Source: Tetrapyrgos nigripes (taxonomy: Eukaryota > Basidiomycota > Agaricomycetes > Agaricales > Campanellaceae). Taken from it: DNA of 64,000 nucleotides. Positions within the stretch are counted from its first letter, which is position 1; each line of letters begins with the position of its first letter. Positions 45,234-55,370 of this stretch are shown one piece after another. The stretch covers positions 496,001 through 560,000 of the forward strand of contig JAACJM010000019.1 in the NCBI GenBank assembly GCA_013368315.1, read 5' to 3'. Under the pieces are notes generated by a model. It saw only the letters and a list, made by a program, of their open reading frames with translations, ran no database searches and was not told the origin of the DNA. Position numbers and translations under genes: made by a program.

Positions 45234-45502
45234 GGGCTCCTAGCAGATCGGATGATCCAGCACCTCTCCACTGATGAGGCCTCAGATTCGGATGGCAGAT
45301 GGGCCTCTGGAGATGCACCCATCTGTCCATCCATAGATGATTGTCGGATGGCTGAAGTACATGAGAATGTGTTATACTTGCCCAGTTTGGTTCAGTCTGG
45401 TCATCCGACAGATGCCATCTGCTGATGCAGATTGGCATGTTTGAGCAACTCATCCAAGCAGATGGATCCACATACAAACAGCATCCAATCTGCTAGGAGC
45501 CC
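45234..45502. mobile_element. MITE with TA duplication (mariner-like), 269 bp
   Basis: The left end GGGCTCCTAGCAGAT and the right end ATCTGCTAGGAGCCC are inverse (one mismatch within the first 15). Both sides are flanked by TA (45232-45233 and 45503-45504). The interior has further self-complementary segments (catccgacagatgcc and similar). No coding capacity. TA duplication points to a Tc1/mariner-type transposase acting in trans. Confidence 0.8.
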
Positions 45503-45789
45503 TATTCTACATGTCTGTACAGGAAATGAGAATACAGTTTAACACTATTTAATCTGAGGTGCTTAAGCCCTGCAGCCTCATATTTGCCACACACAGCATT
45601 GGCCCATATCCCTTTCATATAACTGTTCTAGCTTCTACTTTTTTGGACTTGTCCTGCCGCTGCTGGGGGCCCACATCTAACTAGTACATACACATGTTGC
45701 AAAGAGATGCAAGCTTTGCTGCCATTTAATTCCATGTTTGTATCCCTGCACTGCTGATAATATACAGTAGACAAAGTGCACTGTGTTAT

Positions 45790-47500
45790 TCTATGGCATG
45801 ATAAACTTACTCATATCACACAATTGTTTCCCACTCAACTCTGCATCAGAGCTGGCAAACTCAATATTCACTTCCAGACTGCAAGATGTTCAACTGGAAG
45901 TCTGCATCACAGTTGTCAGTGGCGCTGAGGCAAACCTCATTGATTGAGACAAAGATGTGTCACTCTCAGATCTTGCTTCATGTTCCGACCTCTCTAAAGC
46001 AACTATGAGGATAACAATGACTGGATAAGTGGCCTGCATTCAGAAACATCAGCAGAAAGCCTGATGATGAAGTTAAGCAGATAGATACTTGCAGCTAGAA
46101 AAGGCATCATTGTAGCATATGCCTGATATGTAATTTGCTGAAGGCTGGGTTGTACTGATGTGACTAGATAAACAATCTAAAGAAATAACCCAAAGGCCAT
46201 CATCATCCGGGAGCTTATAAACTTCAGATAATTATTCAAGTTACAGTGACTCACCCAAAGTGCACAGTAAAACAGTCCTGACTCAACCAAAAGCAAGAGA
46301 ACTTTATGAACTTTAGTCAGAGGACCTGGACTCAAGCTAAGATTCTTTCTTATGTGCTGATGATAATACCTGTTCCAGCCATACAGATGGGTCAAATTTT
46401 GACATACAGTGTCAGTCTGAGACCTCTCACCATGTTTTGTATCCTATCAAGGCTGTTGCAACCATATTCGTCAAAAGAAGAGGAATGGCCATCATCAAAT
46501 GGAGCTCTTTTCCAGCAGCATTAATGTCACGTAGAGTATAGACTACTCCGAACAGAATATCAGCCAGAATCCCAGCTTCACCATTATGGTACAAGTTATG
46601 TCAGAGAAACAACCTAATTGTGTTGGACTCGCTTGGCACTCACCAACTGACCCAACCATGCACAAAACCAGAGCCGCCTTGACGACACAATTCTGAGGAT
46701 ATAGGACCCAGGCTCTCCAAACCACAATGCCATCATTAATGGGATACTAAGTATGAATCAGTTTGAGGCAAATTCTCATCCAATGATATCCTCAGTAACT
46801 CACATTTAACCTTTGAATGAAATCCAACGCAATCTTCAGCCTTGTTATGAGTGTGGGGACAACACCAAAGTTGTATGCTGATAACTCAGTGAAATTGGCC
46901 AAGGGAAATTCTGTAGCAATGACAAGAGACACTGTTGACAAGCTGAGCATCACAGCCACCACTATACAGAGAATGAATCGTGGTTTGGAGTTCCAAATTC
47001 CTTTCTTTCTTCAGAAACTTGGGTCAGCAATTATCCTCCAAGCATATGAAAAGTTCACGATAAACTTACAGGAGCTGGTATATCGCTGCAAATGAAAGTG
47101 TAGCATTGACACCATAAAAAAGTGACCCGATGGCTACTAGAATTATATCCTCGTGGAGATCAAAAAGATCACCATCGTTGAGAGGAAGAGAAAATGTAGA
47201 AATTGACATGCAAGAGAGATTGCGGATGGTAAGTGGACGGAAATCTTCTGCTGGTGGTTGCTGTATATGTAGATAGCTATGGTATTTATCATGCCACCAC
47301 AGGCTACAGCAAGGCTACAGCCCCCAATGCAATTGCGGTATGCTATGGCCGGACAGCTGATATATAACCTTGATGGTAATAGAGTTGTACTTGTCGTACT
47401 CAGGAAAACAAGTTGCGCAAGTGTGATCCTTCCACCCGGGCCATCATAGACGACGAGTTGAACTGTACTGGGCGGATGAGGTAGCGGATAGAGCGGATAT
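45790..47500 (-). repeat. Right arm of the inverted duplication
   Basis: Reverse complement of about 15940-18250, with scattered substitutions and without the T-rich insertion of the left arm. See that entry for landmarks. The two arms bracket the helicase remnant and all nested elements. Confidence 0.7.
46150..47140 (-). pseudogene. Decayed seven-transmembrane gene, copy B
   Basis: Minus-strand fragments L-Y-G-W-N-R-Y-Y-H-Q-H-I-R-K, S-P-G-P-L-T-K-V-H-K-V-L-L-L-L, V-W-R-A-W-V-L-Y-P-Q-N-C-V-V-K and others match copy A. Frames are broken (for example a stop after the E-C-Q-A segment in several readings). Same family as copy A; function unknown. Confidence 0.6.
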
Positions 47501-48092
47501 GAGGTAGTGCTCCTTTCACACACACTCTTAAGCCCTTCTCGTTACTCGGACTTGTTATCCATACCCAAGAAGTGATAGGAAAAATGTCGATGAATTAAAA
47601 CTTGCTCAAATCTTTACCGTTGTCCGGCAAACCTCAAGTATGTGAAATAAACGTCGAGTTCATCAAATTTACAGGGTTTTCCGAGGGATTTGGATACACT
47701 GGAGGGCCGACAAGGGGCGTTTTGTGACGTGTATATACGCCTCAGCTTTTCACCTAACAAACGGTCCAAACCATTAGAGATCCCCGTGGGCCGTGGGGGT
47801 AAGGGAAAGTTGGACAAGGTTAGGACAAGGAATATTCTGGTGAAATTAAACATGTAAACATGTACACTGGATCGTTAACGTCAACTCTCCCTTCCCCCTC
47901 GGTAAATGCGATGTGTTGCAAGGAAGGGAGGAAGGAAGGAAACGCGGTATGTAACGTAAAATTTGAAGGTATTGAATGACGAGAACGAGGTCTAAAAACC
48001 AAACCAGGAACAGCAACGAAAACAAATCAGACGGAAGAGAGGTCGAAAACGCGTACGCAGAGGCACAGTTTTGTCTCTCGTTTTTTTTTTTT
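47501..48092. other. Intergenic, downstream of ERG28
   Basis: Boundary from repeat-rich to host sequence. It ends with a T-run (48080-48093) next to the ERG28 stop. Short frames only. Confidence 0.4.
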
Positions 48093-48623
48093 TCACTGTT
48101 GGACATAGTAATCATACTGCATAAACATCCAGATCATGGAGGCGACTGTGGAGAGGGTCAGACACGATCGGCGATCAAATGAAGAAGGCCTCACCCGACA
48201 CGACAAAAGGAGAGAGGAGAGGAATGTCGAGTTTTGCGGAGCGGAAAATAAAGTATTCGGAAGAAAAGTGGGCGAAAGCGATGAGGTAGGTGAAGAGTGT
48301 TATGTCGTAGACGCTGCAAAGGTGTTAAAAGGGAGACAATGAGAAGAAAGGAGTACCTACGCCTTAACGTGGATATTGTATGCGGCGTAAAAACGAACGA
48401 CCGCGGATGTGAGAGTCCATATGGCAAAAGTGCGTGCGTGAAGAGGGGTGACTTGTTGTGTGTAGATTCTCTGGGTCAATTTGAGAGTGAAAAAGTTTTG
48501 GATGGTGTTGAAGAGGGCAGTGGTGGCTACGAAGAGTTGCCAGTAAGGCAGCCAACCGTCTGCTGAAGAAGGAAGAAACATTTGTGGATTAGATAAGCGG
48601 GAAGCGGGTTTGGTGTTGACCAT
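48093..48623 (-). CDS. ERG28: ERG28, ergosterol biosynthesis scaffold protein
   Basis: Three exons (48361-48623, 48195-48313, 48093-48145) give 144 residues with all junctions in frame. Motifs: W-L-P-Y-W-Q-L-F-V-A, the L-F-N-T-I-Q-N-F region, Y-T-Q-Q-V-T-P-L-H-A-R-T-F-A-I-W-T, R-F-Y-A-A-Y-N-I, Y-L-I-A-F-A-H-F-S-S-E-Y, and the C-terminal M-Q-Y-D-Y-Y-V-Q. This is the size and pattern of Erg28, a four-helix ER membrane protein that tethers the C-4 demethylation enzymes (Erg25, Erg26, Erg27) in yeast. Start M-V-N-T-K-P-A-S is the only sensible ATG. Its start codon is 42 bp from the start codon of the divergent gene to the right. Confidence 0.9.
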
Positions 48624-48665
48624 GGTTAGTTGATTTATTTTTTGTGAAAGCTCGATTCTAACGGA
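48624..48665. promoter_or_regulatory. Very short divergent intergenic region
   Basis: Only 42 bp separate the ERG28 start codon and the ATG of the 1,695-codon frame. Transcription start sites must lie inside one or both coding regions, or one gene has an upstream exon. The sequence aatgcag just at the ATG could also be a splice acceptor. Confidence 0.4.
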
Positions 48666-51600
48666 ATGCAGGATGCGTTTACTCGGCCAGAAGAGTACAG
48701 ACACTCGGTGACCACGCAGACTTCCGACTTTTCTTCAGTCTATCCGCGTTCTACAGATTACGAAGATGAGGAAGAGGAGGAAGAGGAGCAAGCCGAGCCG
48801 AGCCAACCGTCAGACGATGTCTCGTATCGTCTCCGACTGCTCGTCAACAACAACTACTTTCTTCCGCCGGCCCATTCTAAACCACGAGACTTTCCAGCTC
48901 CTCCAAAGAAAGCATCTACACCTTTCCTAGATATCTTTCGAGTCGGCAAATCAAGGTCAAAGCCCACTACCCCGACTACTCCCGTATCCCAGGATGCTTT
49001 ATTGCCTCCTCCCAAACCCGCCCAATCCACCTCCCCAACTTCTTCCTCAAATCCAGGTCGAGTCGTCGTCGTACGAGAGAAAATGGCTGATCTAGCTACT
49101 GCAGCTAAACAAGCCCAAGACCAAGCCCGTAGAGAACGCGACGAAGCTGCTCCTTCTACCCAACCTAGACCAGACGATATAATCGACATTGACCCAACAG
49201 ACGTCGTAGACGTTCCACCTCCCTCGTCAAACTATCCTTTTGCATTACAAGCATCCATACACGGATATGGTCTGGGTGTAGATCAATCAGTCGGTGCGGC
49301 CATTTTGGCGGACAAGTTGCCTCCGACAGACTCTACGAGTACCCCGAGTGGTGCACACACTTCCAATTGGCGAGAACAGTTGTTAAAAGCAGCCGTAGGC
49401 CATTCTTTGGAGAATCTGCCTAAAGTTGTAGCAAAGCAAAAGACGGCACTTGTGGATAATAGAATTATTTCCAACCCTGTTTTGGATTCTTCTGCTTCTT
49501 CTACCTCGCATACAGCTACGGCTACGCATGACGCCACTCCTACTCCCATCTCTCCCCACTCCCCCTCCCCAACCCCAACCTGTCCTACACGAGCAGAAAC
49601 ACCCGCTGCCCCACTTACGCCTCTGGCTCCTCCTCCTCGTACCCCTCGTAAACAAAGACCTGTTTCGATGATTAATCCCCTCTACTCCTTATCTCAAACG
49701 GATTTGGGGTTGACGAGTCCGGTGTCTACCACTTCCACTAGCGAGTCCCAGTCTCCAATCCAATCTACGTCCGCGTCTGGGTTTGCGTCTGCGTCCACGT
49801 CAAAACCAAGTCGTCTAAGGCCAATGTCTATGGCGCTAGAGTTTTTTGATGATTTGGAGAGATTGGATAGATTGGATAGATTGGGGCAGGGTGAGGATCC
49901 CGGTGAAGGGGAAGCGAATAACCATAACCATAACTACGACAGGCATTTAATCATGACGCCCCCTCCTAATCATCCTGATCCCAACTCCAACTCCAATTCC
50001 AATCTCAACCCTAATTCCAATTCCAACGCCTCGGCCTCAGCCTCGAAATTAAAAGGAAATGGAAAAGGGAAATTAAAGTTAAAAACCCAACCCGCCACTG
50101 GTTCCTCGGTGTTTATGGGGTCTTCTTCAAGGGTAGTAGGACCGAAAGGAGAACCAGAGACAGAAATTGAACCAGAGCCAGGAACAGAAACACAAGCAAA
50201 GTCAAGGTCTACTCCCGTGATGTTTCCCACTTCACTTTCACCTATACCTATATTATCGCCCACGTCGCCCACGTCGTCGATGCCGATGCCACCACCACTA
50301 TCACCGCTATCACCCGTACCACCTACAGCTCCGATGTCCTCCATACGATCCGTATCACCCACGTCTCGCATGTCTGTAATGACGACTACTTCGTCGGTGT
50401 ATGATTCGTTTGGGGAAGATGAAGACGAAGAAGACGAACACGAACGCGAACATGAAGGTCAGTATCATCACTATCATCATCATCCCGACAATGAGTATAA
50501 CGCTAGGGAATCGCAACTACATTATGAAGACGGACACGAAGAAGGAGAAGACGAGCACAAAGACCTATCCCCCTCCCCAACAGCTTCGGCGTTTCATTCC
50601 ATGTTGGATCCTGGGTCTGGGTCAGGCGCAGGAATGGGGATGGGGATGGGGATGGGGACGGGGTCTGGTAGTGGCAGTGGCTCAGGGTTAGGGTTAGGTT
50701 CGGGGGCGGGGACGGGGACGAAGGAAGCACGAGCGTCATTGTCGTCGCTGTTGCACCTGCCTCTGTCGATGCCGGTGCTGATGCCTGGGCCGGTTCCAAT
50801 GTCGATGTCTGTGCCTGCTGTCAGTCACAATCATCCCAATCCCAATCCCAATCCCACTCCCACTCCTCTCAGTCCCAATCCGAGTCGCGCCACAGCTCCA
50901 AACTCGACACAGAATCCAAATCCGACTTCAAAATCAAAATCAAATTCAGACCCGGTGCAGCGCCAAAGTCAGAGCCACAGTCAGAGTCAAACGTTTTTAC
51001 TCGTCGAGCCTCCTAGCCTCAAGAAAAAACTCTCATCTTCTCTTTCGATAGCAGAAGAGTCGGGGTGGGCTTCCGAGTCTTCTGCTTCTGCTTCTGGGTC
51101 TGTGTCGGGTCATGACCATGAGCATGATGATAATGACGATAACACTCGGGGTGTAACAGTGACTGCACCACCTCGGTCTACGTCTCTTTTGTATGGGAAT
51201 TTGAGGAATCCGAATGTAGAGCCAGAGTCAGGGTCAAGGTCAGGATCAGGATCAGTCCCACTAGATGTGGAAATACCCATTACACCAAAGCCTGGGACTG
51301 CTTTTGGTTTTTCGAGACCTAGTCCTAATCCTGGTCTCAATCCCAGCCCTAGGCCGAGGCACCACCACAAGGATCGGGAAAGGGACACACGGGAAAAACA
51401 AAGACACAGAACGATGGGAGGAGATTGGTCTGAAACTGCTTCTACGGCTTCGGAGGATTCACATTCTACGTGGGGGGATGAAGACGATTACGACTACGAC
51501 GACCAAGATGGAGATGGCCAAGACCGAGTGAGAATGAAACCTAGGCCCAGAAAACTAGACATTTTAGCCCCGGAACCTATTACGCCTCCGTTTCCTTTGA

Positions 51601-53753
51601 CGCCACCTGCGCATTCGGCTAGTCATTCGAAGGCGAAGGGGAAAAAGGCGAATGGGAATGGGAATGGGGGGAAGACTAGAGATACAACCACGACCACGAC
51701 CACGAGTACAAGCACCATTTCTGAGAGAAGAGGAAAACCTGGGTTGAGTGAGTTGAGGATACCTGGGAGTGGTACTGGGGCTGGGGCTGGGGCTGGGGCT
51801 GGAGGGAGCAGGGCACCCAAGTCTGCATTAGGCCGTCCAAATCAAAATCCAACCAAAGATTTTGGACCGAAATCTGCCCCTGGCCCTCCCACATCGTTCT
51901 TTGATTTTTTCGACTCGATACAGGCACAGCCGAATGCGATGGATGATTTAGATGAGAGTGAGAGTGAGAGTGGGAGTGGGAGTGGGAGTGAGAGTGAGAG
52001 TGAGAGTGGGTTTGGTGGTGGTGGATATGGGAGTGGGTATGGGGGTGATAGGTATGGGAAGGGCAAGGGCAAGGGCAATGACAAGAAGGAAGCGGGGAGT
52101 GATAGTGAGTTTGGGGATGGTGAGAGTGAGAGTGAAGATGGAGTGTTGAGGTATCCGTCGGCGTCTATACCATTTGGACATCCGCCTTCCGGTGGCAGTG
52201 GTAGAGGTGGTGGTCATGCAAAGCCCATTGGTACAAGGACAAATCCATCTACACCCACACGTGCGGATTTTTCTTTGGGAGGTCTAGGACCCCTTCCCTC
52301 CCCTGGTGGTGCGATGGGAACAGCTGCAAATTTGATGCGTTTAGGGAATCAGTCGACGCCTTATGTTTCTGTTTCTGTTTCTGCTGTTTCTTCTGCGGCG
52401 TCGTCTTCGAGTTTATCTGTGTCTTCTGATAGTCATGGACATGGACATATCACCAATTCTTCTTCATCTCCCAAGTACCCGACGCAGAATCAGAATCAAA
52501 AACAGAATCAAAAACAAAAACAAAAACAAAAACCCAAACCCATCATCTCCCCACTCTCCGCGTCTACCGGTACTTCTAACCCCGCTCCTGCTCCCTTTTC
52601 GGTAGCAGCCTCAAATCCTAATTGGAAAGCCGTTGAATCACCTTTGGCTGCTACGTTTCCTTTTACGCCTAGTTCTACGCCTTATTCTCAATCTCAAGGT
52701 GGCGGTGGAGGGGGGGAAAGTGGAGCTGCGACTCCTACTGCGTCTGTGTTTCCTCATACTCATGCTCACCATGCTCACGAGCCACCAACACCTTTATCCC
52801 CGGCTTCAACGTCTACTTCACCGTTCAGGAGATTGAGAGATAGAACCTACTCTGCTGCTTCTGCTGCCAGTACAAGTGCCAAGTCAACCAAATCCACCTC
52901 GACCAAGTCTACGAGATCGGGGAGTAGTGGACACGAGCAGAGTATGTGGTATGATAACTCGGGTTATCAGCCTATGGAGTATATCGCTCCTAGTACGCCT
53001 AGGTCTGGGGTGTTTTCTGGGGTTGGGGGTGGGGGTAGAGCTTCACCGACGGTCAAGTCGTTTAAGAGTGGTAAGGGGTTTTTGGGGATGGGGATTGGGG
53101 GGAAGGAGAGGGAGAGGGAGAAAGATAAAGATAAAGGGAAGTGGAAGCAAAAGTCTCAGTTGGAAGAGTTGGTACATGAGGAGTGGTTGAAGGAGCAGCA
53201 GGCGCAGATGCAGGCGAGGGAGAAGGACAAGGGGAACGGACCGTCATTGGATTTCCCGCCTTTACCTATGGGCAGCCAAGAGGACCCGAGGCGTTCGATT
53301 CAGAGTCGAGGTGTGGGTTCGGCGTCGTTTGACTATCCTACTATGAAGATGGGTAGTGCTAAGAACAAGAACAACAAGAACAATAATGGCAAACGCCGTC
53401 CAGCAACGGTTCCGACAGAATCATCTTCATCGTCCCTTAGGCCTTCAGAAATTTCTCCACTTGTTTCTCCTGTGGCTACGCCGACCTGGGCGCCGGGTGG
53501 GTTTGCTTTGGGGGCGGGTGTTGGGGTGGGTGATGTGATTGCAGGTGCAGGTGACGTTAGTGGGAGTGAGGATGCTGGGGTTAGTCCTGGTGGGGGTGAG
53601 GTACCTGCAGCTCAAACTGTAGCTAGGGCAGAAGCGAGAGAGAGAGATCAGGAGAGTGTGAAGAAGTTGGAGGGGTTGTTGAAGCAGCATATGCAGGCTG
53701 AGAAGGATAGGATGAGGAAGATTGCGGAGAGTGTGCATGTGCAGAAGGTGTAG
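48666..53753 (+). CDS. Large low-complexity protein, 1,695 residues, no intron
   Basis: One uninterrupted frame of 5,088 bp. A TGA lies just upstream in frame and the first ATG is at 48666. The N-terminal 270 residues are moderately complex (S-Y-R-L-R-L-L-V-N-N-N-Y-F-L-P-P, F-L-D-I-F-R-V-G-K) and look conserved. Most of the rest is Ser/Pro/Gly/Thr-rich with simple repeats: S-x-S-x tracts, a G-M-G-M-G-M then G-S-G-S-G block near residue 660, acidic E/D clusters, N/Q/K tracts. The C-terminus returns to order with E-E-L-V-H-E-E-W-L-K and K-K-L-E-G-L-L-K-Q-H-M-Q-A-E-K-D-R. Probably a disordered cytoplasmic or nuclear scaffold. I do not recognise a named family. Confidence 0.8.
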   Translation: MQDAFTRPEEYRHSVTTQTSDFSSVYPRSTDYEDEEEEEEEQAEPSQPSDDVSYRLRLLVNNNYFLPPAHSKPRDFPAPPKKASTPFLDIFRVGKSRSKPTTPTTPVSQDALLPPPKPAQSTSPTSSSNPGRVVVVREKMADLATAAKQAQDQARRERDEAAPSTQPRPDDIIDIDPTDVVDVPPPSSNYPFALQASIHGYGLGVDQSVGAAILADKLPPTDSTSTPSGAHTSNWREQLLKAAVGHSLENLPKVVAKQKTALVDNRIISNPVLDSSASSTSHTATATHDATPTPISPHSPSPTPTCPTRAETPAAPLTPLAPPPRTPRKQRPVSMINPLYSLSQTDLGLTSPVSTTSTSESQSPIQSTSASGFASASTSKPSRLRPMSMALEFFDDLERLDRLDRLGQGEDPGEGEANNHNHNYDRHLIMTPPPNHPDPNSNSNSNLNPNSNSNASASASKLKGNGKGKLKLKTQPATGSSVFMGSSSRVVGPKGEPETEIEPEPGTETQAKSRSTPVMFPTSLSPIPILSPTSPTSSMPMPPPLSPLSPVPPTAPMSSIRSVSPTSRMSVMTTTSSVYDSFGEDEDEEDEHEREHEGQYHHYHHHPDNEYNARESQLHYEDGHEEGEDEHKDLSPSPTASAFHSMLDPGSGSGAGMGMGMGMGTGSGSGSGSGLGLGSGAGTGTKEARASLSSLLHLPLSMPVLMPGPVPMSMSVPAVSHNHPNPNPNPTPTPLSPNPSRATAPNSTQNPNPTSKSKSNSDPVQRQSQSHSQSQTFLLVEPPSLKKKLSSSLSIAEESGWASESSASASGSVSGHDHEHDDNDDNTRGVTVTAPPRSTSLLYGNLRNPNVEPESGSRSGSGSVPLDVEIPITPKPGTAFGFSRPSPNPGLNPSPRPRHHHKDRERDTREKQRHRTMGGDWSETASTASEDSHSTWGDEDDYDYDDQDGDGQDRVRMKPRPRKLDILAPEPITPPFPLTPPAHSASHSKAKGKKANGNGNGGKTRDTTTTTTTSTSTISERRGKPGLSELRIPGSGTGAGAGAGAGGSRAPKSALGRPNQNPTKDFGPKSAPGPPTSFFDFFDSIQAQPNAMDDLDESESESGSGSGSESESESGFGGGGYGSGYGGDRYGKGKGKGNDKKEAGSDSEFGDGESESEDGVLRYPSASIPFGHPPSGGSGRGGGHAKPIGTRTNPSTPTRADFSLGGLGPLPSPGGAMGTAANLMRLGNQSTPYVSVSVSAVSSAASSSSLSVSSDSHGHGHITNSSSSPKYPTQNQNQKQNQKQKQKQKPKPIISPLSASTGTSNPAPAPFSVAASNPNWKAVESPLAATFPFTPSSTPYSQSQGGGGGGESGAATPTASVFPHTHAHHAHEPPTPLSPASTSTSPFRRLRDRTYSAASAASTSAKSTKSTSTKSTRSGSSGHEQSMWYDNSGYQPMEYIAPSTPRSGVFSGVGGGGRASPTVKSFKSGKGFLGMGIGGKEREREKDKDKGKWKQKSQLEELVHEEWLKEQQAQMQAREKDKGNGPSLDFPPLPMGSQEDPRRSIQSRGVGSASFDYPTMKMGSAKNKNNKNNNGKRRPATVPTESSSSSLRPSEISPLVSPVATPTWAPGGFALGAGVGVGDVIAGAGDVSGSEDAGVSPGGGEVPAAQTVARAEARERDQESVKKLEGLLKQHMQAEKDRMRKIAESVHVQKV

Positions 53754-54344
53754 AGGGGGAGGTGATATAGTGCATTTTTTCGGTTTTGATTTTGGTTTCT
53801 GTCTCTCTTTTCTTCCTTGCTCATTTCTTTCACATTCTTTCTGCGACAACATAGATACCCCAATTGGAACATTCGGTCTACATTCACATTCTTTGGACTC
53901 TCTCTGCTTGCTTGATTGCTCATTTGAACACTAACACGCATACTTTCTTTCATCGTTCAACGTTCAACTTTCAACTTCATTCCAATACCCTTGTAGTATA
54001 AGTTTTGCAGATGCACCAGACATTGCACGTTCTCATTACCATTGCATTCATTTATGATTATTTTATCTCTTCTGTTCATATTTACTACATTAATGCGTAC
54101 ATACTGACATCTTACATCTTTTTCGTACTCATATCTGTCTGTGTCTGTTTGTTGTTGGTTTGTTGCCACCCATGGTCATATGCATATTGTCATCGTACAT
54201 ACTCGTATTGGCCCGTTACTTTCGGAGCCCTTTTTTCAATCGTTTCTGCATGTATTTTTTACTTTCCTTTTCAATTGAGCGGTTAGCCTGTCAACGTTCT
54301 CTGGTTCAGAATCTATTGGAAAATCCCGAAATAGGGCGTATGTA
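53754..54344. other. 3' flank of the large gene
   Basis: T-rich, non-coding; frames at 53722-54286 lack any pattern. A likely polyadenylation region. Nothing else seen. Confidence 0.4.
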
Positions 54345-55363
54345 TTAGCAACACGTCAGAAAACTAAGCGTGTTAGAATTTAGCCGAGCACGATCGATCT
54401 CAGTAGAATGCAGCAAATAATAATAAAAATAGCTTGACTCCGTACTGTCTACTGCGCGTCCTTCGTCTTCCACGTCGTCTACGCTGCCCCTAACCCAGCT
54501 CTTCCCTTCTACACTGTCAACATCTCTCACACCTCATATCTGCCCTTCCCAGCTCTTTGCGCGTTCAATTTGGCAACGAGGGCATCGGCTTCCTTGGACA
54601 AAGGGTCTTCAGGGAAGTCAGGCTGAGAAGAGTCAAACTTGTCACGGTTAGAGGACATAGTGAGCCAGAAGAAAGTATAGGCAATGTAGATGTTGTGGTG
54701 GACAGTATAGATGAGGTAGAAGACGAAGACGGGTACGCGTACACTAGTTCAGCTATTTATTATGTGCTGTATTCTACTGACTCTGAGATCGATCGTGCCC
54801 CGCGAGTCCATTAATTTTGCAAACTGCTGTAAACAGCCGACCTTCTCTCATCGACATCAATGGATTCTGGTCAGCCAAGCGTAAACCAGGCCATTAGAAT
54901 CCACTACTCTTTGACAATGGCAATGACGATGAAGACGATCTTTTATTCCTATCTTCAATCAGCCGGCTCTCCAAATCACGCCCAACACCTTCTGGTGACC
55001 GGACAACTTGGGAACGGCTGTCCTCGGTTGATGAGCAGAATTCTGGCGCTTTCGCTTTTCTCAGACTCAGCTTATGAGGCTAGTGAAAGTGTTGGACATT
55101 CCAGATCCATTCATCAGTCTGACATGAGGCCGTTCAGCGAGCAGATATTTGAATGAGTGTCATGATAATTGTGCTAGGTGTTAGCCACAGCGCACTGAGT
55201 AAAATGGAAGAATGGGACCAATGTGGGTGGCGACGACGCAACGACGAGGTTGAGAGGAAACCCTACTACGGACGTGGGATGATTTTCACGCCAGTCAGAA
55301 ATTTGCCGAGCGTCAGAACCTAGTCGAGCTTTCGCTGAAAAAAGTTTTCTGACGTGTTGCTAA
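54345..55363. mobile_element. Non-autonomous TIR element, 1,019 bp
   Basis: Inverted repeats of 21 bp match perfectly: TTAGCAACACGTCAGAAAAC at the left and its inverse ending GTGTTGCTAA at the right. Both sides are flanked by TA (54343-54344 and 55364-55365). A second, inner inverted repeat (gatcgatctcagtagaat near 54400 and attctactgactctgagatcgatc near 54770) makes a nested fold-back. No transposase is present. A 43-codon minus-strand frame lies between the inner arms. Confidence 0.75.
54526..54659 (-). CDS. Small ORF inside the TIR element
   Basis: M-S-S-N-R-D-K-F-D-S-S-Q-P-D-F-P then S-K-E-A-D-A-L-V-A-K-L-N-A-Q-R and a TGA. Protein-like composition and amphipathic helix; no family recognised. 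It could be a captured exon of a host gene, or a small host gene around which a fold-back formed. Confidence 0.3.
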
Positions 55364-55370
55364 TACTCCC

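Noticed and set aside
45226..45477. 83-codon minus-strand frame
   Set aside because: It is contained in the MITE and arises from its inverted repeats.
49283..53247. Many long frames on both strands inside the large gene
   Set aside because: Shadows of the simple-repeat coding sequence, where all frames tend to stay open.
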